This document shows, piece after piece, positions 8,757-16,382 of a stretch of DNA of 64,000 nucleotides. Both the position numbers and the translations under genes were made by a program. The notes under the pieces were generated by a model. That model was not told the origin of the DNA. It saw nothing but the letters and a program-made list of their open reading frames with translations, and did no database searches. The first letter of the stretch is position 1. Each line of letters starts with the position of its first letter. Source of the DNA: an uncultured Prevotellaceae bacterium (GTDB lineage: Bacteria > Bacteroidota > Bacteroidia > Bacteroidales > Bacteroidaceae); the NCBI GenBank assembly GCA_949295905.1, contig CASFNA010000007.1:174135-238134 (forward strand), written 5' to 3'.

Positions 8757-8911
8757 GGTGTAGGCTCTATTTCCTGCTGCCTTCTGTGGTATCGCCAAAC
8801 ACCAAACCTATACAACAAGGAAGCCTACACCACACGGTGCAAGCATCCACTTGCTTACTTGTATAGGTTCCCTTCAAAATAATTTGGCGATTTTCAGAAG
8901 GCACAAAAGTA
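8757..8911 (-). promoter_or_regulatory. Structured leader with crossing inverted repeats
   Basis: Immediately upstream of the methyltransferase gene, several exact inverted pairs line up. 8779-8786 pairs with 8895-8902 (8 bp), 8791-8799 with 8883-8891 (9 bp), 8805-8815 with 8859-8869 (11 bp), and 8839-8843 with 8850-8854 (5 bp), forming one long interrupted hairpin. A further 10-bp pair, GGTGTAGGCT at 8757-8766 with 8822-8831, crosses it, so an RNA could form a pseudoknot or switch between two folds. A possible -10-type box TACTTTTG (minus strand, 8911-8904) is present without a good upstream element. The role (riboregulator, small RNA or operator) is inferred only from the pairing. Confidence 0.6.
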
Positions 8912-9266
8912 AGAAGCAAACACTTCTTTCGGTTATGTCAATATGTTCTCTTTACGTTACATTCCTTTCATTTTTGGTTTGGGGCAAAGTTAATAAAAAT
9001 ACGGCAAACCATGAAACAAACGACCGTAATATTGAAAAACTTGCATGGCAATTAGTCCACTGACGTTAAACATCACGCAAAGCGCAGCATGATGACGGGT
9101 TGGCGAAAAACGGAAAAGTTTTCTGAAACAGCGTGCGTTTGACGCTCCGGGAAGGCCGTCGGCGAAAAACGGGAGGGCGTTTGGCCGAAAAACGGGCGGA
9201 ATTTGAGCGTTAACGCAAATGCCTTATTTACAGAACGTTACGAAGCACGGCGGCTTCTTGCAATGC
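8912..9266. other. Intergenic stretch, mostly without recognisable signal
   Basis: About 350 bp between the operon leader and repeat copy 2. A TAACTTTG box on the minus strand (8992-8985) could be an alternative promoter for the four-gene operon, but its nearest upstream TTTG is 24 bp away, longer than usual. I see no credible gene here. Confidence 0.4.
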
Positions 9267-9346
9267 CGTTTGCCGTCTTTTGCGATGCAAAAGACCGTGT
9301 TTTGCAAGGTGAAAGACGGCCTTTTACGCGCCGAAGGCCGCCTTTT
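9267..9346. repeat. Four-unit 22-bp phased palindrome element, copy 2
   Basis: Units start at 9267, 9289, 9311 and 9332 (one linker is 6 rather than 7 bp): CGTTTGCCGTCTTTT, AAAAGACCGTGTTTT, GAAAGACGGCCTTTT and CGAAGGCCGCCTTTT. The first two are close to reverse complements of each other, and so are the last two. It lies between the divergent methyltransferase operon and psd. Confidence 0.85.
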
Positions 9347-9669
9347 AGGGGCGCGGCGACGGCTTTCAAAGATGAATTTTGCGCCTTTTTCGATGCGAAC
9401 AGGGTAAATGTTGCTTCGCATATGCAGCATTCGCCACACTTGGACAGCCAAAAGCCGTACAAAGATAAGCTATTTCACGGAAAACCGTTGTAAAGGTTTC
9501 AGACAACGGGCGGCGCGTTTCAGCATGAAAAGTTTTCTGTTTCCGGACGAAAAACATTGACGTAACGCGGCGGCGTTGACATTTTGACACGTTGCGGCGC
9601 GCCGTAATATGCAAAATTGCCCGATACGCTTTCCAAAAGGAACGACGGGGTAAAGAATAGCAGGAAAAA

Positions 9670-9701
9670 TTTGCCAGATACGCAAAAAAGGAGTAACTTT
9701 G
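9670..9701 (+). promoter_or_regulatory. Promoter of psd
   Basis: TTTG at 9670-9673 and TAACTTTG at 9694-9701 are 20 bp apart, fitting the Bacteroidetes promoter consensus. The start of transcription would be near 9707, about 20 nt before the psd ATG. Confidence 0.8.
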
Positions 9702-9727
9702 CAAAAATTTTCGCACAACGTCACGCT

Positions 9728-10417
9728 ATGGGAAAAAGAATGAGAAAACTGAAGAACGTGAGGCTTCACCGCGAAGGCACCGACACGCTGGTCTACGGAC
9801 TGATTGCGATTGTGGCCGTGGCGATGGTGCTGTGGATATACGTTGACAGCAAGGCGTTTTTCTGGGCGTTCGTCATCGTCTTCGGCACGGTGTACGGCGT
9901 TGTGCTAAACTTCTTCCGCTGCCCCAAGCGATACTTCGACGGCGACACGGAGAAGACGGTCGTAGCCCCGGCCGACGGCAAGGTGGTGGTCATCGAGGAG
10001 GTGGTCGAGGACGAATACTTCCACGACAAGCGGCTGATGGTGAGCATCTTCATGAGCCTTTTCAACGTACACGCCAACTGGTTCCCCGTGGACGGCAAGG
10101 TGAAATTCGTACACCACCAGAACGGCAACTACCACAAGGCGTGGCTGCCGAAGGCCAGCGAGGAGAACGAACACGCCGACATAATGCTCGAGACGCCCGA
10201 AGGCACGGAGATATTGTGCCGACAGATAGCCGGAGCGGTGGCCCGCCGCATTGTCACCTACGCCAAGGCGGAGGAGGACTGCTACATAGACGAGCACCTG
10301 GGCTTCATCAAGTTCGGCTCGCGCGTTGACATCTACCTGCCCCTCGGCACGGAAATCTGCGTGAAGATGGGCCAGAGCACCACCGGTGACAAGACGGTGA
10401 TAGCAAGGCTGAAGTGA
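9728..10417 (+). CDS. psd: Phosphatidylserine decarboxylase proenzyme
   Basis: Decarboxylates phosphatidylserine to phosphatidylethanolamine at the inner membrane. The 229-residue protein belongs to the short PSD type: two hydrophobic segments at about residues 18-60, then [29 protein letters not shown] and the C-terminal IKFGSRVD. Self-cleavage between Gly197 and Ser198 would generate the pyruvoyl prosthetic group on the small alpha subunit. I prefer the ATG at 9728, or the ATG at 9740 four codons on, over an upstream in-frame ATG at 9617, because the promoter at 9670-9701 lies between them. pssA, which makes its substrate, follows after a 156-bp repetitive spacer, so the two form a phosphatidylethanolamine synthesis operon. 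Confidence 0.95.
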   Translation: MGKRMRKLKNVRLHREGTDTLVYGLIAIVAVAMVLWIYVDSKAFFWAFVIVFGTVYGVVLNFFRCPKRYFDGDTEKTVVAPADGKVVVIEEVVEDEYFHDKRLMVSIFMSLFNVHANWFPVDGKVKFVHHQNGNYHKAWLPKASEENEHADIMLETPEGTEILCRQIAGAVARRIVTYAKAEEDCYIDEHLGFIKFGSRVDIYLPLGTEICVKMGQSTTGDKTVIARLK

Positions 10418-10418
10418 C

Positions 10419-10565
10419 AAGATACAAGCTGACAGCAGACAAGCAAACAAGATACAAGCAAACAAGCCATAAGCAGACGAGCTACAAGCCTGACCTATTG
10501 TATGCTTGTCACCAACCAAGTTGTCACTAATAACTTGTCTGCTGGTTACTTGTCTGCTTGTCAAC
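10419..10565. repeat. Low-complexity inverted repeat between psd and pssA
   Basis: The psd-pssA spacer is built of variants of the word ACAAGC(A)GACAAG in its left half and of the complement CTTGTCTGCTTGTC in its right half. Transcript from this region can fold back imperfectly over most of its length. It could act as an attenuator or a processing site between the two genes. Confidence 0.65.
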
Positions 10566-10573
10566 TAACAAAT

Positions 10574-11275
10574 ATGATAAAACGACACATCCCCAACACC
10601 ATTACTTGCTGCAACCTCGTTTCGGGTTGCGTGGCTACGGCCTTCGCTTTCGGGGGCCAGCTCGGCATGGCTTTCCTGTTCATCATCATCGGCGCGGTGT
10701 TCGACTTCTTCGACGGCATGAGCGCGCGCCTGCTCGGCGTATCGTCGCCCGTAGGCAAGGAACTCGACTCGCTCGCCGACGACGTTACCTTCGGCGTAGC
10801 CCCTGCCACGATGGTGTTCAGCACGCTGTGCGTGCTCGACTATCCATCATGGCTTGAGCCGTTGCGCCCCGTGCTGCCCTTCGCGGCTTACGTCATGGCG
10901 GCGTTCTCGGCGTTGAGGCTTGCCAAGTTCAACCTTGACGAGCGTCAGGCCATGGGCTTCATCGGCCTGCCGACGCCTGCCAACGCGCTGTTCTGGGGCT
11001 CCTTGCTGTTAGGTGCAGGCGCACTGATAGAGTCGTCGCCCTACATGGTTTTCGCCGTCCTGGCCCTCGTGTTGCTGTCGAGCTGGGTCATGGTGGCCGA
11101 AATACCGATGTTCGCCCTTAAGTTCAAGCACTGGGGATGGCGCGGCAACGAGGTGCGCTATACGTTCATCATCAGCAGCATACCGCTGCTCTTAATATTC
11201 AGGATGTCGGCCTTCGCCATAATAATAATGTGGTACGTGCTGCTGTCGGCATACACTAACAAGAAAAAACAATAA
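10574..11275 (+). CDS. pssA: CDP-diacylglycerol--serine O-phosphatidyltransferase
   Basis: An integral membrane enzyme that condenses CDP-diacylglycerol with serine to give phosphatidylserine, the substrate of Psd. The 233-residue protein has the full CDP-alcohol phosphotransferase signature DG-x2-AR-x8-G-x3-D-x3-D as DGMSARLLGVSS...GKELDSLADD near residues 48-70, and six or so hydrophobic segments. It starts MIKRHIPNTITCCNL, the usual opening; an upstream ATG at 10502 lies inside the repetitive spacer and is not favoured. The DUF4834 gene starts 4 bp after its stop, so psd, pssA and DUF4834 are likely one operon. Confidence 0.95.
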   Translation: MIKRHIPNTITCCNLVSGCVATAFAFGGQLGMAFLFIIIGAVFDFFDGMSARLLGVSSPVGKELDSLADDVTFGVAPATMVFSTLCVLDYPSWLEPLRPVLPFAAYVMAAFSALRLAKFNLDERQAMGFIGLPTPANALFWGSLLLGAGALIESSPYMVFAVLALVLLSSWVMVAEIPMFALKFKHWGWRGNEVRYTFIISSIPLLLIFRMSAFAIIIMWYVLLSAYTNKKKQ

Positions 11276-11279
11276 CCAG

Positions 11280-11552
11280 ATGCTTGCCTTCCTGCTTAAT
11301 TTCATACTGATAATAGTATTCGTGGCGTTCGTCATAGTGTGCGTCACGGCCTACCGCATATACCGCTCGTTCCACAACATAAAGCGCAAGTTCACCTCCG
11401 GCAACGGCCAGCGGCAAACCAAACAACAATGGAGCGGCGGACAGACTACGGATGACGAGATAATAATAGACCGCCGTTCGCCCGACGAGGCAAACCGAAA
11501 AATATTCTCGAAAAGCGAAGGCGAATACGTGGACTACGAGGAAGAGAAATGA
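11280..11552 (+). CDS. DUF4834 family small membrane protein
   Basis: This 90-residue protein has one N-terminal membrane helix (about residues 2-26), then a basic linker (YRSFHNIKRKF) and an acidic, disordered-looking tail ending SEGEYVDYEEEK. That layout, and its place directly after pssA, is characteristic of DUF4834 in Bacteroidetes. The function is unknown; co-expression with phospholipid genes suggests a membrane-related role, but this is only context. Confidence 0.8.
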   Translation: MLAFLLNFILIIVFVAFVIVCVTAYRIYRSFHNIKRKFTSGNGQRQTKQQWSGGQTTDDEIIIDRRSPDEANRKIFSKSEGEYVDYEEEK

Positions 11553-11594
11553 CGGAAACTATCTTAAATTACTTAACATAACCTGACTAAACAA

Positions 11595-13169
11595 ATGAAA
11601 AAAATCCTGACACTCGTTTGCGCGGCACTGCTTGCCATGGGCGCAAACGCCGACACGGGCAAGGCGAAGTACGCCAATCTGTACAAAAACCTGCCGTTCA
11701 GCATGGAGCAGGTCACCGCTCCCACCTTCCCGGACAACAAAGTGAACCTCAAAGACTTCGGAGCTAAAGGCGACGGGTCGTCACTCTGCACCGAGGCTTT
11801 TGCCAAAGCAATAGACGCCTTGTCGCAAAAGGGCGGCGGAAGGCTCGTCGTTCCGCAGGGCGTATGGTACACCGGCCCCATCGTTTTGCAAAGCAACATA
11901 GAGCTGCACCTGCAAAAAGGCGCAATCATACTGTTCTCGCCTGACCCCGACTTGTACAAACTCATCGACACGTCGTTCGAAGGTTTAAATACAAAAAGAT
12001 GCCAGTCGCCCATCTCGGGCACAAACCTTGTGAACGTGGCGATTACCGGCCAGGGCGTAATCGACGGCAACGGCGAATACTGGCGGCCTGTAAAGCGCGA
12101 CAAGGTGACGGCAAAGCAGTGGAAAGAGTTTACCTCGCGCGGCGGCGTTGTGCAGGGAGACAAGGTATGGTGGCCGTCGGAAGGCGCGCTCAAAGGCTCC
12201 ACAATGAGCGACATGAACGTGCCTACGGGCGTAGAAGGCGAGGCCGGATGGAACGAAATAAAGCAGTACCTGCGCCCCGTAATGGTGAGCCTCTTAGGCT
12301 GCAAGAACGTGTGGCTGAAGGGCGTAATATTCCAGAACTCGCCGGCATGGAACATACATCCGCTGATGTGCGAGAACGTATTGGTGGAAGATGTGCAGGT
12401 GCGCAACCCGTCGTTCGCGCAGAACGGCGACGGCATCGACCTCGAATCGTGCAAGAACGCGCTAATCGTCAACTCGTCGTTTGATGTAGGCGACGACGGC
12501 ATTTGCATAAAAAGCGGCAAGGATGCCGACGGCCGCAAGCGCGGCATTCCGTGCGAGAACGTCATCGTGAACGGCTGCACCGTGTTCAAGGGTCACGGCG
12601 GTTTCGTGGTAGGAAGCGAGATGAGCGGCGGCGTGAAGAACGTGTACGTGAGCGACTGCCAGTTCCTCGGCACCGATGTGGGTCTGCGTTTCAAGAGCAC
12701 GCGGGGCCGCGGCGGCGTGGTGGAAGGTATATATATAAATAATGTGTCGATGTTCGACATACAGACGGATGCCATCACCTTCGACCTCTACTACGGCGGA
12801 AAGTCGGCCGTGGAGGCTCTTGAAGACGGCGACGAAAACAAGGAAAACACGCCCAGGTACAAGGCAGACGAGACCACACCATGCTTCCGCGACATATTCA
12901 TCAACCACGTAATATGCCGCCGTGCGCGCCGTGCTGCCTTCTTCAACGGCCTGCCCGAGATGCCGGTAAAGAACGTGCAGATAACCGACCTCGAAGTGAA
13001 CAACGCCAAGGAGGGCATCGTGGTGAACAACACCGACGGCGTACAGCTGAACAACATCAGCGTAAGCGCAAGCGGACACACCTTCACCGCCACAAACTCT
13101 GTCAACGCAACGGTGAACGGAAAGACGTACAAGAAGATTGACTCGAAAGGCGTTACGCTCGACTTCTGA
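11595..13169 (+). CDS. Glycoside hydrolase family 28 (polygalacturonase-like), exported
   Basis: A 524-residue predicted periplasmic or exported glycosidase. The signal peptide is MKKILTLVCAALLAMGANA (about residues 1-19). A right-handed beta-helix follows, introduced by VNLKDFGAKGDG. The GH28 catalytic motifs are all present: NGDGIDLES and DVGDDGICIKSG with the three catalytic aspartates, GHGGFVVGSEMSGG, and RFKSTRGRGG (the RxK motif). GH28 enzymes hydrolyse galacturonan or rhamnogalacturonan in pectin. There is no SusC/SusD pair or other pectinase next to it, so it is not part of a visible polysaccharide utilisation locus. It starts 42 bp after the DUF4834 stop and may be read from the same transcript or from its own promoter. 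Confidence 0.93.
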   Translation: MKKILTLVCAALLAMGANADTGKAKYANLYKNLPFSMEQVTAPTFPDNKVNLKDFGAKGDGSSLCTEAFAKAIDALSQKGGGRLVVPQGVWYTGPIVLQSNIELHLQKGAIILFSPDPDLYKLIDTSFEGLNTKRCQSPISGTNLVNVAITGQGVIDGNGEYWRPVKRDKVTAKQWKEFTSRGGVVQGDKVWWPSEGALKGSTMSDMNVPTGVEGEAGWNEIKQYLRPVMVSLLGCKNVWLKGVIFQNSPAWNIHPLMCENVLVEDVQVRNPSFAQNGDGIDLESCKNALIVNSSFDVGDDGICIKSGKDADGRKRGIPCENVIVNGCTVFKGHGGFVVGSEMSGGVKNVYVSDCQFLGTDVGLRFKSTRGRGGVVEGIYINNVSMFDIQTDAITFDLYYGGKSAVEALEDGDENKENTPRYKADETTPCFRDIFINHVICRRARRAAFFNGLPEMPVKNVQITDLEVNNAKEGIVVNNTDGVQLNNISVSASGHTFTATNSVNATVNGKTYKKIDSKGVTLDF

Positions 13170-13250
13170 TGCCTACCTCACCCTGTCACCTAAGGAGTAG
13201 CGTTGAAACGACTCTCCCATTGGATGACGATTGTATACAACCCGAAATAC

Positions 13251-13331
13251 GAAAGGCCACCTTTTGCTGTGCAAAAGGTGGCCTTTCAGCTTGCAATATG
13301 CCGTCTTTCGGCCTGCAAAATACGGCATATT
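13251..13331. repeat. Four-unit 22-bp phased palindrome element, copy 3
   Basis: Units start at 13251, 13273, 13295 and 13317. Unit 1 (GAAAGGCCACCTTTT) and unit 2 (AAAAGGTGGCCTTTC) are exact reverse complements; unit 3 (AATATGCCGTCTTTC) and unit 4 (AAAATACGGCATATT) nearly so. Linkers are GCTGTGC, AGCTTGC and GGCCTGC. It lies between the convergent GH28 gene and pyrH. Confidence 0.92.
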
Positions 13332-13395
13332 GAAAATCCGTCAGCAATGTGTTGATTTTCAACCAATTATCAAACACCCGACAAAAGTAATCAAG

Positions 13396-13414
13396 CCCCT
13401 CCCTTAGGGAGGGG
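13396..13414 (-). terminator. GC-rich hairpin after pyrH
   Basis: CCCCTCCC (13396-13403), a 3-nt loop, and GGGAGGGG (13407-13414) form an 8-bp stem about 30 bp beyond the pyrH stop. There is no clear T-run directly after it, so termination is plausible but not certain. Confidence 0.5.
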
Positions 13415-13441
13415 TTTGGGTGGGTGTAAGGTGTTATTCCC

Positions 13442-14152
13442 TTAGTTGTGCACCAGAGTCCCGATGGGTTCTCCGTCCATCACACGCTTCAGGTTGCCCT
13501 TAACGTCCATGTTGAACACATAGATTGGCAGGTTGTTCTCCTTGCACATGGTGGTTGCGGTAAGGTCCATCACCTTCAGTCCGCGCGTGTAAATCTCGTC
13601 GTAAGTTATGTCGCTGAACTTCACGGCCGCAGGGTCTTTCTCCGGGTCGGCGGTGTATATGCCGTCAACGCGCGTGCCCTTGAGCATCACGTCGGCCTCT
13701 ATTTCGATGCCGCGGAGCGACGAACCCGTGTCCGTCGTGAAATAAGGCGAGCCCGTACCGGCGCTGAATATGCACACATAGCCTGCCTCCATCGCCTCGA
13801 TGGCTTTCCACTTCGAGTAAAACTCGCCGATGGGCTCCATGCGGATGGCCGTGAGCACCTTGTTCTTCACGCCTATTGCGCCGAGCGCGGAGCTAAGCGC
13901 GAGCGAATTGATGACCGTGGCGCACATGCCCATCTGGTCGCCCTTGACGCGGTCGAAACCCTTGCCTGCGCCGCTAAGGCCGCGGAATATGTTGCCGCCG
14001 CCGATGACAATGCCGATTTGCACGCCCATTTCGTGCACTTCCTTAATCTGACTTGCATAGTCGCTTAGACGCTCCGGGTCGATGCCGAAGCCCTGTTTGC
14101 CCATAAGACTCTCGCCGCTGAGCTTCAATAAGATACGTTTGTAATTTGCCAT
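13442..14152 (-). CDS. pyrH: UMP kinase
   Basis: A cytosolic hexameric kinase that phosphorylates UMP to UDP with ATP in pyrimidine nucleotide synthesis. The 236-residue sequence matches the bacterial amino-acid-kinase fold family throughout: YKRILLKLSGESLMG at the N-terminus, IGIVIGGGNIFRG near residue 46, DQMGMCATVINSLAL near 75, GTGSPYFTTDTGSSLR near 130 and KGTRVDGIYTADPEKDP near 157. The length is standard. Its upstream spacer carries half of a perfect 44-bp inverted repeat whose other half ends birA. Confidence 0.97.
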   Translation of the reverse strand: MANYKRILLKLSGESLMGKQGFGIDPERLSDYASQIKEVHEMGVQIGIVIGGGNIFRGLSGAGKGFDRVKGDQMGMCATVINSLALSSALGAIGVKNKVLTAIRMEPIGEFYSKWKAIEAMEAGYVCIFSAGTGSPYFTTDTGSSLRGIEIEADVMLKGTRVDGIYTADPEKDPAAVKFSDITYDEIYTRGLKVMDLTATTMCKENNLPIYVFNMDVKGNLKRVMDGEPIGTLVHN

Positions 14153-14172
14153 AGCTTTCTATTTATGTTTTT

Positions 14173-14303
14173 GAAGTTAAAGAAGTTAGAGAAGTTAAAG
14201 GAGTTAAAGACAAATGCTTTGATGCCAAGCCGAATATAAACGGCCGTTAAGCGACAAGTCATTTGTCTTTAACTCCTTTAACTTCTCTAACTTCTTTAAC
14301 TTC
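14173..14303. repeat. Perfect 44-bp inverted repeat of GAAGTTAAAG words
   Basis: 14173-14216 and 14260-14303 are exact reverse complements (44 bp, 43-bp loop). The arms are made of the words GAAGTTAAAG, AAGTTAGAG and GAGTTAAAG. The right arm contains the last 14 codons and part of the stop codon of birA. As RNA it would form a very stable hairpin between birA and pyrH. A related, less perfect set of the same words lies upstream of yraN (15428-15570). Confidence 0.95.
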
Positions 14304-15038
14304 AGATATTAAATGTTCCACTTCTTTGAACAGATAAGTCCTCTCCTCTCCGTCCCCCTTCCACAGCACAAGGCGGCCGTCAGGCTCTACCCGGAGGATG
14401 CTTGCCGTGAAACAGCCTGCGGCATCGCGCCAGGCGTGAAGCCCCGTGCGGCGGTAGAGCGAGGCGCAATAGAGGGTGTGGATGTCGGCATAACGCCCGG
14501 CATCTACCATGCCGAGATAGCGGCGGAAGCCGTCTTCAAAAAGGCAGAGCAGCTCCTCACGGTCGGTCTCGCGCCCCAAGATATTCAACAAAGATACAGG
14601 GTTCGGCGCGCCGCCGGTGAACTGCCGCTGGTTTACATTGATGCCAACACCAAGTATGCAGCCGCCAACGAGCCCCTTGGCAATGGCGCATTCGGAGAGT
14701 GTTCCGCTTATTTTCATGTCGCGCCAGTACACGTCGTTGGGCCACTTCACGGTGAAACCGTCAGCGTAATGCGACAAGGCATCGCGCACGGCCAGTGCCC
14801 CGGCCTCAAGCATGACGAACTGCCGCCGGGCCTCAAGCCCCCGGGGGTGCACCTTGACACTGAAAAGCAGGTTCTGCCCCGACGCACTTTCCCATGTGTT
14901 GCGCCCCTGCCCACGCCCCGCCGTCTGGTAATCGGCGGTGACAACAGTCATCAGCGAGCCTTCCGCTCCCTTGTATTCGCGGAGGAAGCGGTTGGTAGAG
15001 TCGGTCTCGGTGAGCCTCAACGTTATGATGTCTTCCAT
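14259..15038 (-). CDS. birA: Biotin--[acetyl-CoA-carboxylase] ligase
   Basis: Activates biotin as biotinyl-AMP and attaches it to the biotin carrier protein of acetyl-CoA carboxylase and related enzymes. The 259-residue protein lacks the N-terminal DNA-binding domain of E. coli BirA, so it is an enzyme only. Visible motifs are TDSTNRFLRE near residue 12, QTAGRGQGRNTW near 38 (the biotin-binding loop), KWPNDVYW near 99 and the C-terminal part of the catalytic domain with GILGVGINVNQ-like ILGVGINVNQR. The last 15 residues or so (EVKEVREVKGVKDK) are low complexity and are encoded by the arm of a perfect 44-bp inverted repeat, so the normal C-terminus has probably been extended by repeat sequence. 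yraN lies 4 bp upstream. Confidence 0.95.
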   Translation of the reverse strand: MEDIITLRLTETDSTNRFLREYKGAEGSLMTVVTADYQTAGRGQGRNTWESASGQNLLFSVKVHPRGLEARRQFVMLEAGALAVRDALSHYADGFTVKWPNDVYWRDMKISGTLSECAIAKGLVGGCILGVGINVNQRQFTGGAPNPVSLLNILGRETDREELLCLFEDGFRRYLGMVDAGRYADIHTLYCASLYRRTGLHAWRDAAGCFTASILRVEPDGRLVLWKGDGEERTYLFKEVEHLISEVKEVREVKGVKDK

Positions 15039-15042
15039 TTTT

Positions 15043-15411
15043 TCAGTATTGCATTGGCGTGAAAGCGTCCTCTATGTGGCGTATATCGCAGTCGCCGCCG
15101 GGCGTCCCCGTGACGGCCACTATGTCGAAACGCAGGGGAAACTCTATGCCATAAGTGCCGACGAACTTGGCCGCCGCCACGGCCAGACTGCGCATCTTGC
15201 GCGCGTCTACGGCCAGTTCGGGCGGCATGTAGTCGGCGTTGCGGCGCGTCTTAACCTCCACAACTACCAACTGGTCGGCATCAACGGCCACGATGTCGAG
15301 GTCGCGGTGGCCGTCGCGCCAGTCGCGCCAAAGTATGCGGTATCCCTTGCGCTCCAGATATTCGGCGGCCTTCTGCTCGCCCCACCGCCCCGTGTCGTTG
15401 TGTTCGGCCAT
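15043..15411 (-). CDS. YraN/UPF0102 endonuclease-like protein
   Basis: A 122-residue protein with the PD-(D/E)XK nuclease-like core of the YraN family: GRWGEQKAAEYLERKGY, then DLDIVAVD and VVVEVKTR, in which the acidic residues and Lys would be the active site. Length fits the family. I chose the ATG at 15411 (MAEHNDTGRW) because family members start this way; an ATG four codons upstream at 15423 is also possible. The gene ends 4 bp before birA, so the two are probably co-transcribed. The cellular role of YraN is poorly known; structural similarity to Holliday-junction resolvases is established for the fold. Confidence 0.9.
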   Translation of the reverse strand: MAEHNDTGRWGEQKAAEYLERKGYRILWRDWRDGHRDLDIVAVDADQLVVVEVKTRRNADYMPPELAVDARKMRSLAVAAAKFVGTYGIEFPLRFDIVAVTGTPGGDCDIRHIEDAFTPMQY

Positions 15412-15427
15412 AGTCCTTATCATTCAG

Positions 15428-15570
15428 AAGTTAAAGAAGTTAGAGGAGTCATCGCCCACTTTGTGGGCTAAGAAGTTAAAGACAAATGCCTTGCCGGATG
15501 CCATTGACAGCCGCAGCCTTGCCGGTAATGGCTTTAACTTCTGTAACTTCTATAAATTCCTTTAATTCTT
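15428..15570. repeat. Low-complexity inverted repeat between yraN and tadA
   Basis: GAAGTTAAAG-type words at 15428-15482 face complementary CTTTAACTTC-type words at 15532-15570, with a smaller internal hairpin (GCCCAC/GTGGGC near 15451-15468). Because the flanking genes diverge, this copy cannot be a simple terminator for either of them. Confidence 0.7.
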
Positions 15571-15654
15571 TCCAATGGCAAAAATACAACATTTCCGCAA
15601 CATACGGCTACCGTTTGCGGCGAAAATGGTTACTTTTGCAGCAAAAACTAAGAT

Positions 15655-16116
15655 ATGGAGAACTTGCAGGAAGACACCCAGCAGAAAAAGGACGAGCAGT
15701 TTATGCGCAAGGCTTTGGCCGAAGCCGAGGCGGCGCGCGAGGCCGGCGAAATACCCATCGGCGCGGTAATAACCTGCCGCGACAGGGTAATTGCGCGCGC
15801 CCACAACCTTACCGAAACGCTCAACGACGTCACTGCGCACGCCGAGATGCAGGCCATCACGGCGGCGGCCGACGCGTTGGGTGGTAAATACCTTGCCGAC
15901 TGCACGCTGTACGTGACCGTGGAGCCATGCGTGATGTGTGCCGGCGCCATCGGCTGGGCGCAAATACGGCGCGTTGTCTACGGCGCGGCCGACGAGAAAC
16001 GTGGCTTCACGCGCTTCGCCCCCGACGCCCTCCACCCAAAGGCGACGGTAACACCAGGCGTGCTCGAAGAGGACTGCCGCCGCCTGATGCAGGATTTTTT
16101 CAAAGCAAAACGCTGA
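15655..16116 (+). CDS. tadA: tRNA-specific adenosine deaminase (TadA-like)
   Basis: A zinc-dependent deaminase of the cytidine/deoxycytidylate family. The 153-residue protein shows HAEMQAI (zinc His and catalytic Glu, near residue 62) and PCVMCAGA (zinc cysteines, near residue 91), and the EARRAGEIPIGAV-like start EAAREAGEIPIGAVI. This matches TadA, which converts A34 to inosine in tRNA-Arg(ACG). A guanine-deaminase-like relative cannot be fully excluded without a search. A TACTTTTG box at 15631-15638 may be its promoter, but the upstream element is poor. It stands alone, diverging from yraN. Confidence 0.88.
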   Translation: MENLQEDTQQKKDEQFMRKALAEAEAAREAGEIPIGAVITCRDRVIARAHNLTETLNDVTAHAEMQAITAAADALGGKYLADCTLYVTVEPCVMCAGAIGWAQIRRVVYGAADEKRGFTRFAPDALHPKATVTPGVLEEDCRRLMQDFFKAKR

Positions 16117-16195
16117 CTTTTACTTATAACATTTACTGCCAAAAGCGCATTATCACACATAGTGTAAGCAGACAAGAAGAGTTTGCTTACAATAC

Positions 16196-16276
16196 AATAT
16201 GCCGTCTTTTACAGGCTAAAAGACGGCATTTGGCAATGCCAAAGGGCATCTTTCGCCGAACGAAAGATGCCCTTTG
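16196..16276. repeat. Four-unit 22-bp phased palindrome element, copy 4
   Basis: Units start at 16196, 16218, 16240 and 16262. Unit 3 (CAAAGGGCATCTTTC) and unit 4 (GAAAGATGCCCTTTG) are exact reverse complements although their core differs from other copies. Units 1 and 2 (AATATGCCGTCTTTT, AAAAGACGGCATTTG) pair with two mismatches. It lies between the convergent tadA and ferredoxin genes. Confidence 0.92.
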
Positions 16277-16382
16277 ACTTGGCAATTTGCCTTGTTTCAA
16301 GGCGGCATACACCGCCGGACGGCACGAAAAAGGCGGCCCGGAAGCCCCGAACCGCCCAAGTTGTAATTCTAAATAAAATGTC

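Noticed and set aside
8757-8902. A retron-type msr-msd RNA in the structured leader
   Set aside because: No reverse transcriptase gene lies in or near the operon.
11595-13169. A pectin utilisation locus around the GH28 gene
   Set aside because: No SusC/SusD pair, regulator or other pectin-active enzyme lies in the neighbourhood.
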